The notes beneath the pieces were generated by a model that made no database searches, had not been told where the DNA came from, and worked only from the letters and a program-made list of their open reading frames with translations. 64,000 nt of DNA from Trichopria drosophilae (taxonomy: Eukaryota; Arthropoda; Insecta; Hymenoptera; Diapriidae). Below are positions 59,282 through 64,000 of this stretch, in pieces (position 1 is the first letter of the stretch; the number at the start of each line of letters is the position of its first letter). Made by a program: the position numbers and the translations under genes. The stretch covers positions 25,270,001 to 25,334,000 of the forward strand of contig CM059583.1 of the NCBI GenBank assembly GCA_030407085.1, in the 5' to 3' direction.

Positions 59282-62200
59282 GGATATGTAAATTTTACAG
59301 AACCAAACATTTAGTCTAAAATGGTACTTTCATCTTTAGGCAATGGGTTTTGAACATCATCTTCAGATAAAATCTCAAAAAAAGCTCTACTAAACTCATA
59401 AAAAATAACTAAAAAAACTGTACCAAAAACAGCTGGAATACAACGGCATTCGCATAGAAGTTCAACCATCGTCGATATTGTATAAAAATATTACGTAAAC
59501 ATTTTGTATGTTCAAAAATACATAATTTTGGATAAAAATTATTTTTGGGATTATAATAAAATTTGTAATTCAATTTGAAATATATTTCTTTTATTTAAAT
59601 TTTTATTTAAAAATAAAATCAGTATTTTTATTCCTTACTTTGAAAAATTGATATTGGATCGTCGAGTGTTCAGCGCTTTTACATTGAAGTTCCGATTATT
59701 ACCGAACTTACTCGAAGAAGTGGAAGGTTACTTATACATCAGAGTTACATTGTATACCTAAGGTTTGACGTTTTAGAACTACAGTGTTATTTCTCGTGAA
59801 TTAAGCAAACTCAGGAGGACGCTATGTCTAACAGTTTCATCATTTTTAATATGTAGTGAGAGAAAAATGATGTATTTTAAGGTTTACAATATCTATTGTA
59901 AAATATACAAATTGGAATGTAAATGTTAACATATATATCCCTCTGTATAGTAGTACAAACCGTATAGAGAGGGATAATTAAAACAGTACAGAGAGAGGGG
60001 GGCAGAGCGGGAGGAGGGGAAAAAGGGGAGAAGAAAGAGAGAGGGAAAGTGGGAGACCACTGAACTATATGAATATCATATTTCTTACGTTATAGCCTAT
60101 AAAAGAAGGAAAAATGCAAATTTTTATGGTTTTTGTCGCATAACTCATTTCCCGCAATTGCTACTGAAATGTCACTTCGAAGAAAGTTGTGGAAATTAAA
60201 AAAAACTTACGATCTGACCACTTGAGTGATTGTATTTGATAAAAATTGAGCTCAGGAGAGCCTTTGTTTTTTAACAAAACTGGAGTTTTTCAAAAACCTT
60301 CTCTCGATTTTATTACTTTTAGGATGTTCGTACGGTATATTGCAATGGTTTTAATTAAAATTAGTTCCGATGCACTGTGAACATCAAAGATAGAATTCTA
60401 CATTTTTTCTCTTTATGTTGCCTCTTTTACTACTGAAGGGCACAAAATAACAAAACGCATTTTCACAATAGTTCACATTGTAAGCGCTAGGTGGATGATT
60501 TCGTATTTAAACCCAATAGTATATTTGCTTAAAAAATGTTATATAAAAGTGAACGTTTAACCCAGTTACGCCTTTTTATTTATTTACCTTTTCTATCATA
60601 TAATAAGAGGACCTCCGAGATATTAGTAAAAGTATACAAGAAATATACTTTTTTATTTATAAATTTGTTGATTTAACTATTTCTTTTGTGTAACGCTACC
60701 AAACTATTATAATTTATGAGTTAACATATACAACAAATGATGTTAAAAATATGAGTGACTCACGTTGACGTGATATGTGATGAGAAAATAAAAGGAACTT
60801 GACAAAAGAGTAATTCGCAATGGGTAAGACGTTCATTCTCTTCTTTCTTGTATTTTTAAAGAAGACAAAATACATGTTCTCTTATTCAAGGAAGTTTAAA
60901 GATTTTCCAGTCTCGAATACTACATATATTCATTTATTTTAAATCTAATGAATAGGGTTTCTGAACGTAAAAGAACGCAATTGATTTAATGTAAACAGTA
61001 TTTCAATTTCGTCACGTAATTTAATTTATACGCGAAACAACATTAAACATCTTATTTTCAATTACTTACTTTATCAAATTAAGTTATATCGGTAATTATC
61101 ACTCATTACGTTTATTTTTGACATTTTTTAATGTAAAATATGCCTTTTAGTAATGTTTTTTTAGCATATTCCTGATAAATGAAATGCTTTAGATTTAACA
61201 TTTTTTTAAATATCATTGTTGTAAAACTTGCCTGATAAACGATTGAAAAATAAGAAAATAAAACTATTACGTAAAAAATTTATCTAGTTCTATATTGGAT
61301 AACACTCAATCGCTTGTCACTTCTTAAAGTAGAAAAAAGAGAGAAAAAAATACGCTTAAATGACGAACTACATAAACACTATAATTTTCATTATTTGATA
61401 AAAAATGTTAATTACTATGCTCTCGTAATTTTCATAATCTCATTAAAATGTCCAGGTACGAAGTGTGCAATTCTTCACGACTTATTTTCCTAACACAATT
61501 ATTTTGTATAAACATTTGTACACATTACGAACCATTTTACGTACGAAAAAAAATAAAAATAGTCTTGAAATTTAAAAAAAGCATTCAGCGAACTGAAATT
61601 CTGCTATGACTGTAATTCAACTTCAGTGTAATAAAATGACGTCATCTTCGTAATGTTCGTAAAATATTCTATTACCTTTGTTTCGGCACTTTTTCATTTT
61701 ATTTGAAAAATTCGTTGGTACCTTTTTAAAAATACGAATTATGTTACAAATTGGAATAGTAATTTTTTTTAAATTTTGTTAACAAATAATTTACACTAGG
61801 TCGAACGGTTCAGCTACTTTATAGTATACAATTCTAAACGTAAAAATATTACTTTTTAAACAAAAATTTAAAAAAATGAATTTTCTTTGGTTTTGCTTTA
61901 GTTTAAAATATTTACATTGAGAGAACTTTTAAGAATTTATCATCCACGACATTCGAAATTTTGTTGGGTATTTAGATAACACGTCGAATGAAATACTTAA
62001 ATTAAAATAAAGATAATCTAATGCACCAAAATATACAACTTAAATGTCGAATGTTTACATAATTTCGAAATATATAAAAATTGCAATTTCAACTCTTTGA
62101 AGTACTTTTATTTACACGAAAAATAGCTGAAATTTGTTACACTTGAGTTCTTGAGGTTGAAAATCCGCCAAAATGGCGAATCTAAGATGGAAGACCAAAA

Positions 62201-62833
62201 TGTTTAATTATAAGTTACTTAATCGAGCAGAAACTTGATATTAAGGAGTCTGTCATTTATTACAAATAAGATTTTAGATTTTTCAAATTAAAATGACGGA
62301 TTCAGTCTCACAAATATAAATGTAAAATTTCCTATATATAAAATGCTGGATAAAATTCTACACATAGTTTTAAACTTTTCCATCATCATAAATAAATATA
62401 CTCGGCGACCCAAAAAAAAACAGAAATGTAACAAGTTTTTAACAAAAAATCAAAAGAGAAAAAAGATTAATTTTATGCATCAACATTGGATACGCCATTT
62501 TATACTGATAAAAATCAACACGAGATTCAGAATTAGCGACATCACAAAAAATAATAAACTAAGTTTACAGAAAATTTAACAGATTTTTTAATTTTTTAGC
62601 GGCCATATTGGATCCGCCATCTTAAATCTTCTAAAATGTTAAATTTTCTCAACTTCATAAGACATTTGACACTCGAGGTTGCTGATTTCAATTCTGAATA
62701 AGTAATATCAAAGTCTTCTGTATATTTAAGCGTTAATGCCTATAAGATTTTAAAAGTGGAATTTGAATTTTAGTTTAAAACGAGAGGACGGTTTTAAAGA
62801 TTTCATTAAAGCGAGGTTCAATTCACTATATAA
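59282..62833. other. Gene-free AT-rich interval with dispersed modules
   Basis: No supported gene. A GA-rich tract lies at 59990-60060. GGCCATATTGGATCCGCCAT at 62601-62620 and TCCGCCAAAATGGCGAATC near 62165 belong to the dispersed ATGGCGGATCC module. The 78-codon frame at 62343-62579 is Lys/Asn-rich and unremarkable. Confidence 0.45.
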
Positions 62834-63254
62834 TATACCGGGTGGATGCGAGAGAATTGGCCATAGGGAAGACCGTGTTAAGCTAGCGAGCTTGTGATTG
62901 GTCCATTCTATTTAGCTGAATGCTTAAAGTCTTTCATGATTGGTTTTAACAAAATTCTAGTAAATTTCAATTCAGATCTTATACTCAAGCTCTTTGCTTG
63001 TAGTTTAATCAATTTTATTTTTAAAAAATATTAATAAATCTAATTTTAATATATGTAATTTGGAAGTTTCACTAAAAAGAGCACATAGCAAAGAGCTCAC
63101 GTATAAGATCTGAATTGAAATTTACTAGAATTTTGTTACAACCAATCACGAAAGACTTTAAGCATTCTGCTAATTAGAAGGGACCAATAACAAGCGCGCT
63201 AGCCTTAACACGGTCTTCGATATGGCCAATTCTCTCGCATCCGCCCGGTATATT
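62834..63254. mobile_element. Tc1/mariner-type MITE, ~420 bp
   Basis: TATACCGGGTGGATGCGAGA at the left faces TCTCGCATCCGCCCGGTATA at the right, and the arms continue inward for about 150 bp each (GAATTGGCCAT, AAGACCGTGTTAAG, GATTGGTCC, AAATTTCAATTCAGATCTTATA and complements). TA-rich ends with TACCGGGTG are common among mariner-type MITEs. The ~100 bp centre is AT-rich. No coding sequence. Confidence 0.8.
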
Positions 63255-63643
63255 GTTCACTGTTCAGTGATATTAGAAATCGTTTGAAAGTCACTGCAGG
63301 AGATCATTTTGAACAGAACCATCAGCAAGCTGCCACTATGTAACGGAGAGACTTGAAAAGCTGATGTATCGAACACTCACCGTTTGGTGGCGCATATGTA
63401 TCGCGTATACGCATCGTTCTCGCAAGCGGGGAAATACAATTAATTGCGCATTATGAATCAATCGTACTTGTTCTGGCAGTGAACTTTATTATAAAGTGTA
63501 TAAAGTTAAAGTTCACTTTAAGAATTGTAGGATGTAGATTAAAAACGAAAACACAATATTCTTAGGTGATAAGTCATAAACTTTCTATTTTTTGAACATT
63601 ACTAAAAATTCGGATAAAATTTTAATTTGGCATCAGATAAGAA
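63255..63643. other. No gene recognised
   Basis: Mixed composition without a supported frame; it leads into the open frame at the window edge. Confidence 0.45.
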
Positions 63644-64000
63644 ATGACGAATTTCGCAAACCATGAAAGATGTATGAAGTATTGGACGTCCTCGACATTA
63701 GATAAAGAGGCATTTATTTCCTTACATAAACGTCTCGATTCAAGCGCACAAAGGCCTCACTCGAGTTTTACAAGCTTTGTTCGACTTCCTCGAAACTCCC
63801 ATTTTCGAAATTGTTTTTGGAATCGCTTTCGCGAGATCTCTGGTGGTAGTGTGAAAATGGTGCGTCATTTCTCCAAGATGATCGTCGACCTTAGGCTTTT
63901 GTCTCGCTTTGTCTCGCATATGCGATTGACCGAGCTTCGCCTCGAGGACAACGGTGCTAAATTCGTTTCAGCCAATGGCGGCAAGCCTCTGGGTGCGTGT
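63644..64000 (+). CDS. Possible partial gene, open at the window edge
   Basis: From ATG at 63644 (in-frame stop TAA at 63638) the frame stays open for 119 codons to position 64000, where the window ends. The last ~150 bases, from the in-frame ATG at 63857, are richer in G and C and read M-V-R-H-F-S-K... with no low-complexity bias. I recognise no domain, and the Ser/Arg-rich first half looks less protein-like than the second. The true start may be 63857. It could equally be a chance open frame in GC-richer sequence, since another frame on the opposite strand is also open over part of this interval. Confidence 0.25.
   Translation, partial: MTNFANHERCMKYWTSSTLDKEAFISLHKRLDSSAQRPHSSFTSFVRLPRNSHFRNCFWNRFREISGGSVKMVRHFSKMIVDLRLLSRFVSHMRLTELRLEDNGAKFVSANGGKPLGAC

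Overview
The window is AT-rich, gene-poor eukaryotic DNA. No bacterial-type operons, no rRNA and no CRISPR-like arrays are visible. The mix of TTAA-flanked, TA-flanked and long-inverted-repeat DNA transposons, one canonical nuclear tRNA, long (CT)n microsatellites and short TTAGG-like tracts points to an arthropod, most likely an insect; Hymenoptera is plausible but not proven. I recognise no host protein-coding gene. Only two features encode a product I am confident of: a tRNA-Leu(CAG) gene at 28271-28353 (minus strand) and a transposase gene inside a DNA transposon at 50904-55516.

Layout. Positions 1-10300 are mostly unique-looking intergenic or intronic sequence, with copies of a ~240 bp repeat (family A) and a possible Penelope-like fragment. 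From 10300 to 23750 there is a series of inverted-repeat elements and diverged tandem arrays: ~260 bp units at 11150-11870, ~305 bp units at 14935-15680, 28 bp units near 17000, and a foldback element at 20031-21938 holding four ~180 bp units. A 2.4 kb nearly palindromic piggyBac-like element lies at 23938-26316 with TTAA on both sides. The tRNA and a decayed tRNA-like sequence sit in a very AT-rich stretch at 26.3-35 kb. A TA-flanked MITE family with pogo/Tigger-like ends has two complete copies (13033-13315, 35534-35797) and two fragments. A compound inverted repeat lies at 39.7-40.3 kb. At 43.55-45.7 kb there is an unusual hierarchical minisatellite that reverses orientation near its right end. 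The stretch 46-50.5 kb carries a small TTAA-flanked MITE, long (CT)n tracts and a MITE with a 7 bp duplication.

The best-defined mobile element (50904-55516) has ~0.87 kb terminal inverted repeats, a possible 4 bp ATAT target duplication and a transposase with DDE/D-like motifs. The reading frame is interrupted by an apparent one-base loss in a run of four G, and the C-terminal part continues in the next frame. The family looks Sola-like, but that name is an inference. Right of it are a 1.3 kb foldback element (57966-59281), a 420 bp TA-type MITE (62834-63254) and, at the window edge, a reading frame still open at position 64000 that may be the start of a host exon.

The genes do not form a pathway. 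The window is best read as a transposon-rich interval between or within host genes. Several repeats appear to share modules, most clearly the inner-arm motif common to the piggyBac-like and Sola-like elements.
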